Assembly (NCBI RefSeq): GCF_039539445.1
Contig: NZ_BAABDD010000005.1
Coordinates: 186,001 to 250,000 of the forward strand
Source of the DNA: Salinactinospora qingdaonensis
GTDB taxonomy: Bacteria > Actinomycetota > Actinomycetes > Streptosporangiales > Streptosporangiaceae
Direction: 5' to 3'
Length of the DNA: 64,000 bases
The notes below the pieces were generated by a model. It saw nothing but the letters and a program-made list of their open reading frames with translations. It did no database searches and had not been told where the DNA came from. The position numbers were made by a program, and so were the translations under genes. Numbering within the stretch: the first letter of the stretch is position 1; each line of letters begins with the position of its first letter. Positions 50,541-58,493 of the stretch are shown here, one piece after another.

Positions 50541-51275
50541 ATGCTGCGTGCACTCGCTGTCGACGACGAGCTTCCCGCTCTTGAGGAGATGTCCTATCTG
50601 CTGCGCCACGACCCCCGGGTGGGCGAGGTGGCCACCGCCGCCGACGCTACGGCCGCCATGCGCCAGATCAGTGAGCGTGATGAGGCATACATGTTCGACA
50701 CGCTCTTCCTCGATGTCAGGATGCCCGGCCCCAGCGGCGTCGACCTGGCGCGGTTCGTCTCTGCGCTCGCCAACCCCCCGCTGGTCGTGTTCGTCAGCGC
50801 CCACGAGGATTTCGCCGTCACCGCCTTCGAGTTGCGGGCCGTTGATTACCTGCTCAAACCACTGCGCGAGGAACGCCTCGCCGATGCTCTTGACCGCGTG
50901 ATCGAGTTGCGCCAAGACGCCACGGCCCGCACGCGCATCCCCGTCGAACTCGCCGGCCGGGTCCGCTTCATCGAGCGCGCCGACATCTACTACGCACAGG
51001 CGCGGGGCGACTACGTGTTACTGCGCACGGTCAACGGCACCCATCTCATCCGCAGTACGCTCGGCGCGTTGGAGCGCGATTGGGCCAGTACCGGGTTCGT
51101 CCGTATCCACCGCAGCATCCTCGTGGCCGCCCGCCACGTTTCGGAGTTACACACCGACGGCTCCCGCACGCGGGTGCGCGTGGGCGGAGAGTTGCTGCTC
51201 GTCAGCCGCAGACAGGCCAGAGAGGTCCGCGAACGGTTGCTTAGCCAAACTGTGACCGGCGGTGAGGGTTCTTGA
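50541..51275 (+). CDS. LytTR-family response regulator
   Basis: A 244-residue regulator. The receiver has AVDDE (D8/D9), phospho-acceptor D58 (LFLDVRMPG) and K (YLLKPLREERL). It is followed by a LytTR DNA-binding domain (about 140-235: IYYAQARGDYVLLRT, FVRIHRSILVAARHV). The chosen ATG gives the family-like MLRALAVDDE; upstream ATGs at 50490 and 50517 are possible and the ribosome site is not clear for any. Its last codons and TGA stop (51273-51275) are formed by the right end of the adjacent TnpB element. It probably controls the symporter operon downstream. Confidence 0.88.
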   Translation: MLRALAVDDELPALEEMSYLLRHDPRVGEVATAADATAAMRQISERDEAYMFDTLFLDVRMPGPSGVDLARFVSALANPPLVVFVSAHEDFAVTAFELRAVDYLLKPLREERLADALDRVIELRQDATARTRIPVELAGRVRFIERADIYYAQARGDYVLLRTVNGTHLIRSTLGALERDWASTGFVRIHRSILVAARHVSELHTDGSRTRVRVGGELLLVSRRQAREVRERLLSQTVTGGEGS

Positions 51276-52650
51276 ATTCCTCTCCTTCCTAACGGGAGGA
51301 GAGTCCAGCGGCCGCCCGCTGGGTTTGCTGCCTCGCCGACTGCCCCGTCCGGGAGGACTCCCGTTGAGGTCTTACACCGGCTCCCGCCCCTCCTGCGCGA
51401 TGCTGCTTCGTAAGCTCAGCAGCATCGCACAGCGGGGCCCCGACCGATGCCGCCAGCCCGGCGGTCTTGATGTTGATCGCGGCGTTGACGTCGCGGTCGT
51501 GGGTCACACCGCAGTCGCAGGTCCAGGTGCGGACGTTGAGCGGTATCGTCTTCCGCGGGGCGCCACGGGTCGAACAGGTCGTGGAGGAGGGGAAGAACCG
51601 GTCGATCGCGACCAGCTCCCGCCCGCGCCAGGCACACTTGTACTCCAGCATCGACCGCAGCTCGCTCCAGGCCGTACCCGAGACCGCGCGGGCGAGCTTG
51701 TGGTTGTTGACCAGGCTGCGCACGCGCAAATCCTCGATCACGACCACTTGGTTCCCGCAGAGGAGTCGAGTCGAGAGCTTGCGCAGGAAGTCCCTCCTGC
51801 GGTCGGTGATGCGGGTGTGCATCCGGGCGACCCTGCGGCGGGCCTTGGCCCGGGTGTTCGACCCCTTCTGTGTGCGCGACAGCTCCCGCTGGGCCTTGGC
51901 CAATCGGGCGCGGTCACGGAACTCATGTTTGGGGTTGGCGATCTTCTCCCCGGTCGACAGGACCGCCAGGCAGGTCGGGCCCGCCGCCACTCTCACCGCG
52001 CGATCCGAGGCCGGCGCCGGCCGGGGCGTGTCCTCGCACCGCATCGACACGCCCCAGCGCTCGGCGCCGTCCTGGGACACCGTCGCCGTCGTGGGCTGTG
52101 CGTCCGCCGGCAGGGGCTGCGACCACACGATGTCCAACGGCTGGGCCATCGTGGCCAAAAACAGCGCGCCGTGGCGGTGGGTGACCCCGGAGCGGGTGCA
52201 TTCCGCCGCGGCCCGCGAGGTCTTCTTGGACTTGAACCTGGGGTACTGGGCGCGCTTGCTGAAGAAGGCGCGAAACGCCGCTTGCAGATGCCGCAAGGCT
52301 TGTTGCAGCGGGACCGAGGACACCTCGTTCAACAACGCGAGGTCGGGGTCCTTCTTCCACGCGGTGAGCGCGGCCGAGGACTCGGTGTGGTTCCCCCTGC
52401 GCTGCTCGGTGAACCACGCCCGGGTGCCCAGGTCCAGGGCGCGGTTGCAGACCAGGCGCACCCACCCGAACGTGCGCGACAGCTCCGCCGCCTGCGCATC
52501 CGTGGGGTAGAAGCGGTACGTGAACGTCCGCTTCACCGTCGACCTGGTCACGCGCACCATCTACTGCAACATCGTGTAACACCAGACCGGGAAAGGAGGC
52601 GGGCGTTTCCTCCCCGCCGGAAGGCGAGGGGCCCCACGCCCGAACAGCCG
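51276..52650 (-). mobile_element. Full-length TnpB (IS605-type) element, tnpA-less
   Basis: About 1.38 kb. In element orientation (minus strand) the left end is next to 52650, with a hairpin and the GGGCGTTTCCTCC-type block, followed by tnpB. The right end next to 51276 has a hairpin (CTCTCCT/AGGAGAG) and the terminus TTCC/TTGA. No TnpA transposase gene is present. The left end abuts ATG 52651 of the next gene and the right end forms the stop codon of the LytTR regulator. Like other such elements the right end, overlapping the tnpB 3' end, would encode the omega/reRNA guide scaffold. Confidence 0.88.
51289..52560 (-). CDS. tnpB: TnpB-family protein with altered RuvC and zinc-finger residues
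   Basis: A 423-residue TnpB/OrfB protein, normally an RNA-guided nuclease. It has the N-terminal helix-turn-helix FYPTDAQAAELSRTFG, a middle WED/REC part and a C-terminal RuvC-like domain with zinc finger. The RuvC-I segment reads RAVRVAAGPTCLAVLSTGE where functional relatives have V-G-V-D-x-G: the catalytic Asp is Ala192. RuvC-II Glu276 (VVIEDL) and RuvC-III HDRDVNAA (D355/D357) remain. The first zinc pair is C329-S-T-R332 with Arg for the second Cys; C348 and C350 remain. The frame is intact over its full length, yet the nuclease is predicted to be inactive. Confidence 0.85.
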   Translation of the reverse strand: MVRVTRSTVKRTFTYRFYPTDAQAAELSRTFGWVRLVCNRALDLGTRAWFTEQRRGNHTESSAALTAWKKDPDLALLNEVSSVPLQQALRHLQAAFRAFFSKRAQYPRFKSKKTSRAAAECTRSGVTHRHGALFLATMAQPLDIVWSQPLPADAQPTTATVSQDGAERWGVSMRCEDTPRPAPASDRAVRVAAGPTCLAVLSTGEKIANPKHEFRDRARLAKAQRELSRTQKGSNTRAKARRRVARMHTRITDRRRDFLRKLSTRLLCGNQVVVIEDLRVRSLVNNHKLARAVSGTAWSELRSMLEYKCAWRGRELVAIDRFFPSSTTCSTRGAPRKTIPLNVRTWTCDCGVTHDRDVNAAINIKTAGLAASVGAPLCDAAELTKQHRAGGAGAGVRPQRESSRTGQSARQQTQRAAAGLSSR

Positions 52651-53106
52651 ATGAACGACAGCAACCCCCCCTTTCCTTTTCCGTCCGCGGAGGAGCGCAG
52701 TCGCCGCCGCACGGTGGTGGTCGCTCCCGCCACCCGCCGTAATGCGCGCAGACCAGCCTGTGCTCACGAACCATCCCCGTTATCCCAGCAGCCGGGCTGT
52801 GACGATGAGAGCACCGTCACGCGCCTCATGCGCCGCCAGTTGGCTCTGGCCGTGTCGTTCATCGGTGGGGGAGTGCTGCTGTTGAGCATTCCCCTGACGC
52901 TGGCTCTCCTGCCTCCTCACCTCACCGGTTTCCTCCCTGAACTGGCGTGGCAGGTGTGGTTCGTCGCCGCTGCGGCGATCCCCCCGTTCGCGCTGCTGTC
53001 GGTAATCGCTCTGGTGAGCATGGCCGAACGGACCGAGCAGCGGTTCGCGCGGGGAGCCGGCCTGGGCGTCGAACATGAGCGGGCCCCTAGGGAGATCCAC
53101 GGGTGA
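52651..53106 (+). CDS. Two-helix membrane protein preceding an SSS symporter (DUF485-like position)
   Basis: A 151-residue protein. The first about 55 residues are Arg/Pro-rich and disordered. Two membrane helices follow (about 63-86 and 98-122: LALAVSFIGGGVLLLSIPLTL, VWFVAAAAIPPFALLSVIALV). Small two-helix proteins of DUF485 type usually precede acetate-type symporter genes, and this one occupies that place with its stop overlapping the symporter start (GTGA). ATG 52651 directly abuts the TnpB element, so its own upstream control region has been lost. The disordered N-terminus may partly derive from former upstream sequence. Confidence 0.75.
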   Translation: MNDSNPPFPFPSAEERSRRRTVVVAPATRRNARRPACAHEPSPLSQQPGCDDESTVTRLMRRQLALAVSFIGGGVLLLSIPLTLALLPPHLTGFLPELAWQVWFVAAAAIPPFALLSVIALVSMAERTEQRFARGAGLGVEHERAPREIHG

Positions 53107-54812
53107 TCTGGCTCGCCGCTGTGCTCGTCCTCATGGCGACAGTCCTCATCGCTATCTTGGCTGTTGCCGGTGGCTTCAGCGGGATGCGCCGCGCCGCCGG
53201 CGTCTCAACGGCCCCACGGCCGCTCTCGGTGCTCTCCTCAGCCGCTGCGATCTGTGGGGAGTACGTGTCGGCCGCCGCGTTCTTGGGGTTCGCGTCCCTC
53301 GTCTTCGTCTACGGTTTCCAGGCGGCGTGGCTGGTCGTGGCGATAGGAGTGGGCTACCTTGTGCTCCTCGCACTGGTCGTGGCTCCACTGCGCCGCTCTG
53401 GCGTTTACAGCCTCTCCGACTTCGCCGAGTGGCGGTTGAACGCTCCGCTCCTGCGGCGCGTGATCAGCGGCTGTCTGATGCTGATCGGCTGGCTCTACCT
53501 GCTCGCCCAGTACAGTGCCGCCGGTCGGATCGTAGAGTGGGCCACCGAATGGCCGCCGTGGGCGGGGTGGCTCACGCTGACGGTCCTGGTGCTGGGGCTG
53601 GTGATCGGCAGGTTCGCCGCCGGGGCGGGCGCTCAGGCTCTGGGGTTTTGCTTCAAGATCACGGCCATCGCTGTTCCCGCTGTCATCTTGGCGGTGCTGT
53701 GGCAGGGAGCGGCCACGCCGGTGCCCGAGGCCACCCCCGAAGCCTTGCTGCACGAGGCGACCTCGGTCCACATCCGCCAGGATCAGCATTTCCGCCTCAC
53801 GCAGGCCACTCCGGTCCACGTGCAGGGCACGATCGACGGCACCACGTTCAGCGGCGAGGGCCAGGAGCGGTGCCTACGGCCGGGCAGCCACACCGTCCTC
53901 GCCAGTACCCACCTTTCCTTCGACTCCGGCCAGGCAGCATTCGATGCCATTGACACCTCAATACCCACCGCCATAGCCAGTCCCGGTGAGCACGAGAGTG
54001 TCTTCGGCAGCAGCGTCGCCTCGGTCTACCTGGCGGTGGCCTTGGGCATCATCGGATTGCCCCAGCTCGCGGCCCGGTTCCACGGAATTCCCGACCCCAA
54101 AGCCGCCAGACGGACCGTGCTCGTGGCGATCGCGCTGATCGCCGTCTTCTCGGTCTTCCCACTGATCTACGCGGGCTTGGCCCGCTTCCACGCCGGTGAC
54201 CTCCTCCTCAATGGCCGCGTCGACCTCCTGCTGTTGGACCTACCGAAGCGGCTCAGCGACGGCGGGCTAGAGCTGATACTGACACTGTTGCTGGTGGCCG
54301 GGGCGGTCACCGCGGTCATCACCGCATCGGTGAGTCTGGTGCGGGTGTTGGCCGCCATGATCTCGCAGTGCATGTCCTGCGAGGCGGCGCACGGCTTCCG
54401 GCTGGGCGCGCTGCTGGCCGTGACGGTCCCCCCCGGCGTCCTCTTTTTACTGCCCGACCTGGCCGATGTGGGGCTCATGCTCACAGTTTTGGCTGCGTTT
54501 CGCCTCAGCGCGGTCACGGTGGCCCCCATGGTGTTGCTGGGGATCTGGTGGCGCGGCTTGACCACGGCCGGCGCTGTCGCCGGCATCGCCGTGGGCATGA
54601 CCGGCACCGCCGCCAGTGGTCTCCTCGCCGCTCAGGAGGCCGACTGGCCTGCCGGAGCAGCCGTTTTGGTCACGCACCCCACGATGCTCCTGGCGCCGCT
54701 CGTCTTCGCGACCATGGTCACGGTCTCTCTGGCGACGCGGCGGCGTCGTCCGCGCGGGGTCGGCGCCAAGCTGGCCCGCATGCATCTGCCGCAGGATCTC
54801 GTTCACGGCTGA
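53103..54812 (+). CDS. Sodium/solute symporter (SSS family, acetate-permease-like)
   Basis: A 569-residue transporter with about 13 hydrophobic segments and the SSS core: FSGMRRAAGVS, GEYVSAAAFLGFASLVFVYG, FAEWRLNAP, a conserved small-residue Na+ site region and GLPQLAARFHGIPDP. A soluble insert of about 90 residues near 200-290 (HIRQDQHFRLTQATPVHVQG...) is found in ActP-like proteins of actinobacteria. It probably imports acetate, propionate or pyruvate with cations; the exact substrate is unclear. It is coupled to the preceding small gene and presumably regulated by the LytS/LytR pair upstream. Confidence 0.88.
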   Translation: MIWLAAVLVLMATVLIAILAVAGGFSGMRRAAGVSTAPRPLSVLSSAAAICGEYVSAAAFLGFASLVFVYGFQAAWLVVAIGVGYLVLLALVVAPLRRSGVYSLSDFAEWRLNAPLLRRVISGCLMLIGWLYLLAQYSAAGRIVEWATEWPPWAGWLTLTVLVLGLVIGRFAAGAGAQALGFCFKITAIAVPAVILAVLWQGAATPVPEATPEALLHEATSVHIRQDQHFRLTQATPVHVQGTIDGTTFSGEGQERCLRPGSHTVLASTHLSFDSGQAAFDAIDTSIPTAIASPGEHESVFGSSVASVYLAVALGIIGLPQLAARFHGIPDPKAARRTVLVAIALIAVFSVFPLIYAGLARFHAGDLLLNGRVDLLLLDLPKRLSDGGLELILTLLLVAGAVTAVITASVSLVRVLAAMISQCMSCEAAHGFRLGALLAVTVPPGVLFLLPDLADVGLMLTVLAAFRLSAVTVAPMVLLGIWWRGLTTAGAVAGIAVGMTGTAASGLLAAQEADWPAGAAVLVTHPTMLLAPLVFATMVTVSLATRRRRPRGVGAKLARMHLPQDLVHG

Positions 54813-54841
54813 CCCGACCGCTCACCCGCCTCTGCTGAGCC

Positions 54842-54884
54842 GCCCGCCGCACCGCCCGGTGCGGCGGGCACGGCTGCGCCGTGC
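54842..54884 (+). terminator. Symporter operon terminator (double hairpin)
   Basis: A 12-base stem (54842-54853 with 54858-54869) with a GCCC loop, followed by a second seven-base stem (54868-54874 with 54878-54884). About 30 bases after the stop. Confidence 0.75.
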
Positions 54885-55243
54885 TGCCGGCGCGCGGATC
54901 TCGTCGCCCGCCGACCGCCTCCTGCACCGCGGTGCTGCCGGGCGACGACGGGGGACCGTTCACCGTGCTCGGGTGACCGTTCGTCGAGACTGCCGTTCCG
55001 TGCGGCGATGGGTCTGTGCCGCCTGTCGATCCAGCGCTTGCGACAGCGCTTTTCCGCCGCTGCTGCCCCTAGGGTAGAGACAGATCAGCCGGGAGAGACC
55101 CGAACTCGGGATCGACCGGCTCACCGCCGGCTACGTTCGTCCGCACCCGCGTCGTAGCCGGCAAAAGGGGGGAAAGAACCGGCGCCGTGAACGCCGGCGG
55201 TTAGCGAAGCTGCCGGTGTGAGGAGGGGAACGGCGCCGGCACC

Positions 55244-55274
55244 GTCGCCCGGGCGCCCTAGGTGCCCGGGCGAC
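55244..55274 (-). terminator. Terminator-like hairpin after the PASTA kinase gene
   Basis: An 11-base perfect stem (55244-55254 with 55264-55274) and a nine-base loop, 67 bases beyond the kinase stop. Confidence 0.55.
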
Positions 55275-55340
55275 GTGGGTGCACATGTGGCCGCTGCCGC
55301 GCCCCGAAGCCTCCGTAACGCCGCAGCGCCGACCGCTCCC

Positions 55341-57224
55341 TTAGTCGTCGTCGCCGTTGGTGCGCCCGAAGATCCACAGTTCGATCTCGGTGCCCTTCTT
55401 GGCTTCGCCCTTGGGGTTGTACTCCTGTACCTGGTTGCCGCCTACCGGCCGACGGACCTTCACCGAGAAGCCGAGTTCCTTGAGCTGCTTCTTGGCTTTG
55501 TCGAGCCGCATCCCCTTGACATCGGGGATCTCGATCTTGTCGGGGCCGGAGGAGACGGTGATGGTCACGCTGTTGCCCTTGCTGACGCCCTCACCCTCGG
55601 CGGGGCTTTGCTCGATGACCTGTCCCGCCGGTACGTCCTCGCTGGCCTGTTCGGTGATCGAAACGTCCAGGCCGTTCGTTTCCAGCGTCTCCTTGGCTTG
55701 GTTCTGCTGTAGCCCGACGACGCTGGGCATGCTGAATCCGGCGCTGACCTGTAGCGTCACCCCCGCTTCCCGGTCGGCGTCATCGCCGCTTCCCGGCGTG
55801 GTGGCGAACACGGTCCCGCTGGGGTGGTCGTAGGAGACCGACTGCTCCTCTTCGATCTGGGTGATGCCCTGCTCCTCCAGCAGGCTGCGCGCCTCGTCGA
55901 CGGTTTTGCCGGTCACGTCGGGCATCTCGACGTACTGCGGCCCCTTCGACACGTGCAGGGTGATCGTGTCACCGGGCAGACCACGCGATCCCTCGCCGGG
56001 GTCGACTTTGGCAACGTCGCCTTCGTCGACCTCCTCGCTGTAGACCGGATCGCCCATCTCGACCTGTAGTCCCACGCTCGACAGTGCCTGCGTGGCACGG
56101 TTTTCCGACTCGCCCACCACCTCGGGCACGTTCACGTAGCGGCCGAACAGCAGCCACCAGCCCAACCCCAGTACCACGAGCACCGTGACCGCCCCGATCA
56201 GCAGCATCGGGTAGGGCGGGTTCCGGCGGCGACGGCGTCCGCGGCCACCGCGGTCACCGCCGTCGAAGTCGAGGTCGCTCACGTCGACGATGAGCGTGTT
56301 GTTGTCGCCGCCCTCTCCAGCGGTGCCACTGGTGGCCGCGGCGGCGGTGAGTGTCGTACTGGGATCGGTCTCGGGCATGGCCCGGTAGACCTCGAACACC
56401 TCGGCGAGGTAGCTGCCCGCGTCGGCGGGGCGGTACTGCGCCTCCCGCTCGGTGGCGCGGGTGACCAGCCGGTCGATATCGGCCCCGAGCCCTTCCACGA
56501 CCCGGGAGGGCCGGGGAACGTCCTCATTGACGTGCTGGTAGGCCACAGCCAGCGGGGTGTCGCCCGTGTGGGGCTGCTGCCCGGTGAGCAGCTCGTAGAG
56601 CACGATCCCGGCGGCGTAGACGTCGGTGCGGGCGTCGGAGAAGCTCTGGGAGATCTGCTCGGGGGCAAGGTAGGCGGCGGTGCCCATGAGCGTGCCGGTC
56701 TTGGTCAGGCCCTGCTGGGTCGCCTCGGCCACCCGCGCCAGCCCGAAGTCCACGACCTTGACGTGGCCCTCCTGAGTGAGCAGCACGTTCTCCGGCTTGA
56801 TGTCGCGGTGCACCATACCGGCCTGGTGCGCGGCGCCCAAGCCGGCGAGCACGGGCACCATGATCTGCAACGCCTCGCGTGGACCGAGCCGTCCCCGCGC
56901 GTTGAGCAGGTCGCGCAGCGTGCGTCCCGGCACGTACTCCATGGCTAGGAACACGTGCCCGTTGTCGGCGCCCTGGTCGTAGACCTGCACCACGTTGGGG
57001 TGGGAGAGCCGGGCCACCGAATGCGCCTCGTTGGTGAAGCGCTGCACGAAGGAGGGGTCCTGCGCGAGGGACGAATGCATGACCTTGAGAGCCACACGCC
57101 GGTCTAGTCGAAGGTCTTGGGCGACGTAGACGGTGGCCATACCCCCACCGGCGACGCGCGACTCGATGTAGTAGCGATGGTCGAGCGTCGCGCCGACGAG
57201 GGAATCCGCTGTCGTCATGTCCAC
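55341..57224 (-). CDS. PASTA-domain Ser/Thr protein kinase (PknL/PknB-like)
   Basis: A 627-residue membrane kinase. The N-terminal Hanks-type domain has GGGMATVYVA, K47, HRDIKPEN (D141) and DFG (D159). A Gly/Arg-rich juxtamembrane region follows, then one membrane helix (about 339-360) and four extracellular PASTA repeats (about 362-627) that sense peptidoglycan or lipid II. The position near an Rv2175c-like gene and pfkA/aro genes corresponds to PknL (Rv2176) and to the Streptomyces kinase there. GTG 57224 has TAGACT exactly seven bases upstream and gives MDMTTADS. Older start choices further upstream have no such support. Confidence 0.92.
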   Translation of the reverse strand: MDMTTADSLVGATLDHRYYIESRVAGGGMATVYVAQDLRLDRRVALKVMHSSLAQDPSFVQRFTNEAHSVARLSHPNVVQVYDQGADNGHVFLAMEYVPGRTLRDLLNARGRLGPREALQIMVPVLAGLGAAHQAGMVHRDIKPENVLLTQEGHVKVVDFGLARVAEATQQGLTKTGTLMGTAAYLAPEQISQSFSDARTDVYAAGIVLYELLTGQQPHTGDTPLAVAYQHVNEDVPRPSRVVEGLGADIDRLVTRATEREAQYRPADAGSYLAEVFEVYRAMPETDPSTTLTAAAATSGTAGEGGDNNTLIVDVSDLDFDGGDRGGRGRRRRRNPPYPMLLIGAVTVLVVLGLGWWLLFGRYVNVPEVVGESENRATQALSSVGLQVEMGDPVYSEEVDEGDVAKVDPGEGSRGLPGDTITLHVSKGPQYVEMPDVTGKTVDEARSLLEEQGITQIEEEQSVSYDHPSGTVFATTPGSGDDADREAGVTLQVSAGFSMPSVVGLQQNQAKETLETNGLDVSITEQASEDVPAGQVIEQSPAEGEGVSKGNSVTITVSSGPDKIEIPDVKGMRLDKAKKQLKELGFSVKVRRPVGGNQVQEYNPKGEAKKGTEIELWIFGRTNGDDD

Positions 57225-57231
57225 GGTGGTG

Positions 57232-57237
57232 AGTCTA
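57232..57237 (-). promoter_or_regulatory. -10 box of the PASTA kinase gene (leaderless)
   Basis: TAGACT on the minus strand, seven bases (CACCACC), then GTG 57224. Confidence 0.6.
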
Positions 57238-57480
57238 GAGCCGATCACTGGGGCCAAAAGCCTTGAAGGGGGTTTCTTGGGTCCGGCGGGCGGGTATCGA
57301 GCGCGAGCCAGCGGTTGGGTGACCCCGCCGCCCGCGGCATGGCACTGCGCCCCCTGGCGATGCGCGCGTTTTCCGAGCAAGCGCGCTGTCCAGCGCGTCA
57401 CTATACGGGCAATGTCGGATTCTACGCTACCGACGGCGCGCGGCGGCAACGGCGGCGGGGCCTATGGGACGCCTGAGGGG

Positions 57481-58284
57481 TCACTCCGCCCGCGGCGACG
57501 AGGCGTGAGCGTAGCGCCGCACCGGGATGCGGCCCGCGCGACGTGCCCCGCGGCCGGCGCGCACGGCGTCGCGCATCGCAGCGGCCATAACCGCGGGCTC
57601 ATGGGCGCGGGTCACCGCGCTGGCCAGCAACACCGCGTCGCAGCCCAGTTCCATGGCCAGCGCCGCCTCGCTGGCCGTGCCGATGCCGGCATCCAGGATC
57701 ACCGGAACGCTGGCCTGTTCGACGATCAGCTCGATGTTGTGCGGGTTGCGGATGCCCAGCCCCGAGCCGATAGGGGCGCCCAACGGCATCACGGCCGCGC
57801 ACCCCACCTGTTCGAGGCGGCGGGCGAGGATCGGATCGTCGTTGGTGTAGGGCAGCACGACGAAGCCGTCGTCGACCAGTTGCTCGGCGGCGTCGAGCAG
57901 CTCCACCGGGTCGGGCAGCAGCGTCCGCTCGTCGGCGATGACCTCCAGCTTGACCCAGGTGGTCTCCAGCGCTTCCCGGGCCAGCCGCGCCGTACGCACG
58001 GCGTCGGCGGTGGTGAAGCAGCCCGCCGTGTTGGGGAGGGGGCGGATACTGTTGCGCCGCAGGATGTCCCAGACCGAGCCGGTGGTGGTGGGGTCGACGC
58101 GGCGCATCGCCACGGTCGTCATCTCGGTTCCCGAGGCCTGTAGCGCCGCTTCCAGCGCGTGGTGCGAGGGGGCGCCGCCGGTTCCCATGATCAGCCGGGA
58201 GGTGAACTGCGTTCCGGCGATGACGAGGGGATCGGTCTCGGCTGTGGTCTGCGGCGGTGCGGTAGTGAAGGGTGCTGTGGTCAA
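57481..58284 (-). CDS. thiG: Thiazole synthase
   Basis: A 267-residue (beta/alpha)8 enzyme that builds the thiazole phosphate of thiamine from DXP, dehydroglycine and ThiS-thiocarboxylate. It has LIMGTGGAPSHHALEAAL, TVAMRR, the Schiff-base Lys in VKLEVI, LPYTNDDP, GCAAVMPLGAPIGSG and ILDAGIGTASEAALAMELGCDAVLLASAV. TTG 58284 follows GGGAGG and the ThiS stop by two bases. Last gene of thiO-thiS-thiG under the TPP riboswitch. The C-terminus has an extra basic tail. Confidence 0.95.
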   Translation of the reverse strand: MTTAPFTTAPPQTTAETDPLVIAGTQFTSRLIMGTGGAPSHHALEAALQASGTEMTTVAMRRVDPTTTGSVWDILRRNSIRPLPNTAGCFTTADAVRTARLAREALETTWVKLEVIADERTLLPDPVELLDAAEQLVDDGFVVLPYTNDDPILARRLEQVGCAAVMPLGAPIGSGLGIRNPHNIELIVEQASVPVILDAGIGTASEAALAMELGCDAVLLASAVTRAHEPAVMAAAMRDAVRAGRGARRAGRIPVRRYAHASSPRAE

Positions 58285-58286
58285 CG

Positions 58287-58487
58287 TCAGCCTCCCTGAA
58301 CAGCGGTGAGCACGTCGATACGGTCGTTGTCGGTGACCGCGGTGTGGTTCCAGTCGGCTTTGGGCACCACCTCGTCGTTGCGCGCCACCGCCACCCCGCT
58401 CGTGGCGGTTGTCAGTGACCGCACGACGTCGGCCACGGTGGTGTCCGGTTCGACGGTGCGGCGCTCGCCGTTGATGATGACATCCAC
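58287..58487 (-). CDS. thiS: Sulfur-carrier protein ThiS
   Basis: A 66-residue ubiquitin-like sulfur carrier ending in the required Gly-Gly (TAVQGG). It opens MDVIINGERRTV and has VAVARNDEVVPKADW and DNDRIDVLTAV. The C-terminal Gly becomes a thiocarboxylate that delivers sulfur to ThiG. Six bases after thiO and two before thiG; co-transcribed. No thiF adenylating enzyme is encoded in the window. Confidence 0.95.
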   Translation of the reverse strand: MDVIINGERRTVEPDTTVADVVRSLTTATSGVAVARNDEVVPKADWNHTAVTDNDRIDVLTAVQGG

Positions 58488-58493
58488 TGGTTT

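Larger units (their letters stand above)
54813..55340. other. 528-bp region between converging symporter and kinase genes
   Basis: No gene. It holds terminator hairpins for both sides (54842-54884 and 55244-55274) and generic GC-rich sequence. No repeats of the dispersed families were found here. Confidence 0.5.
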
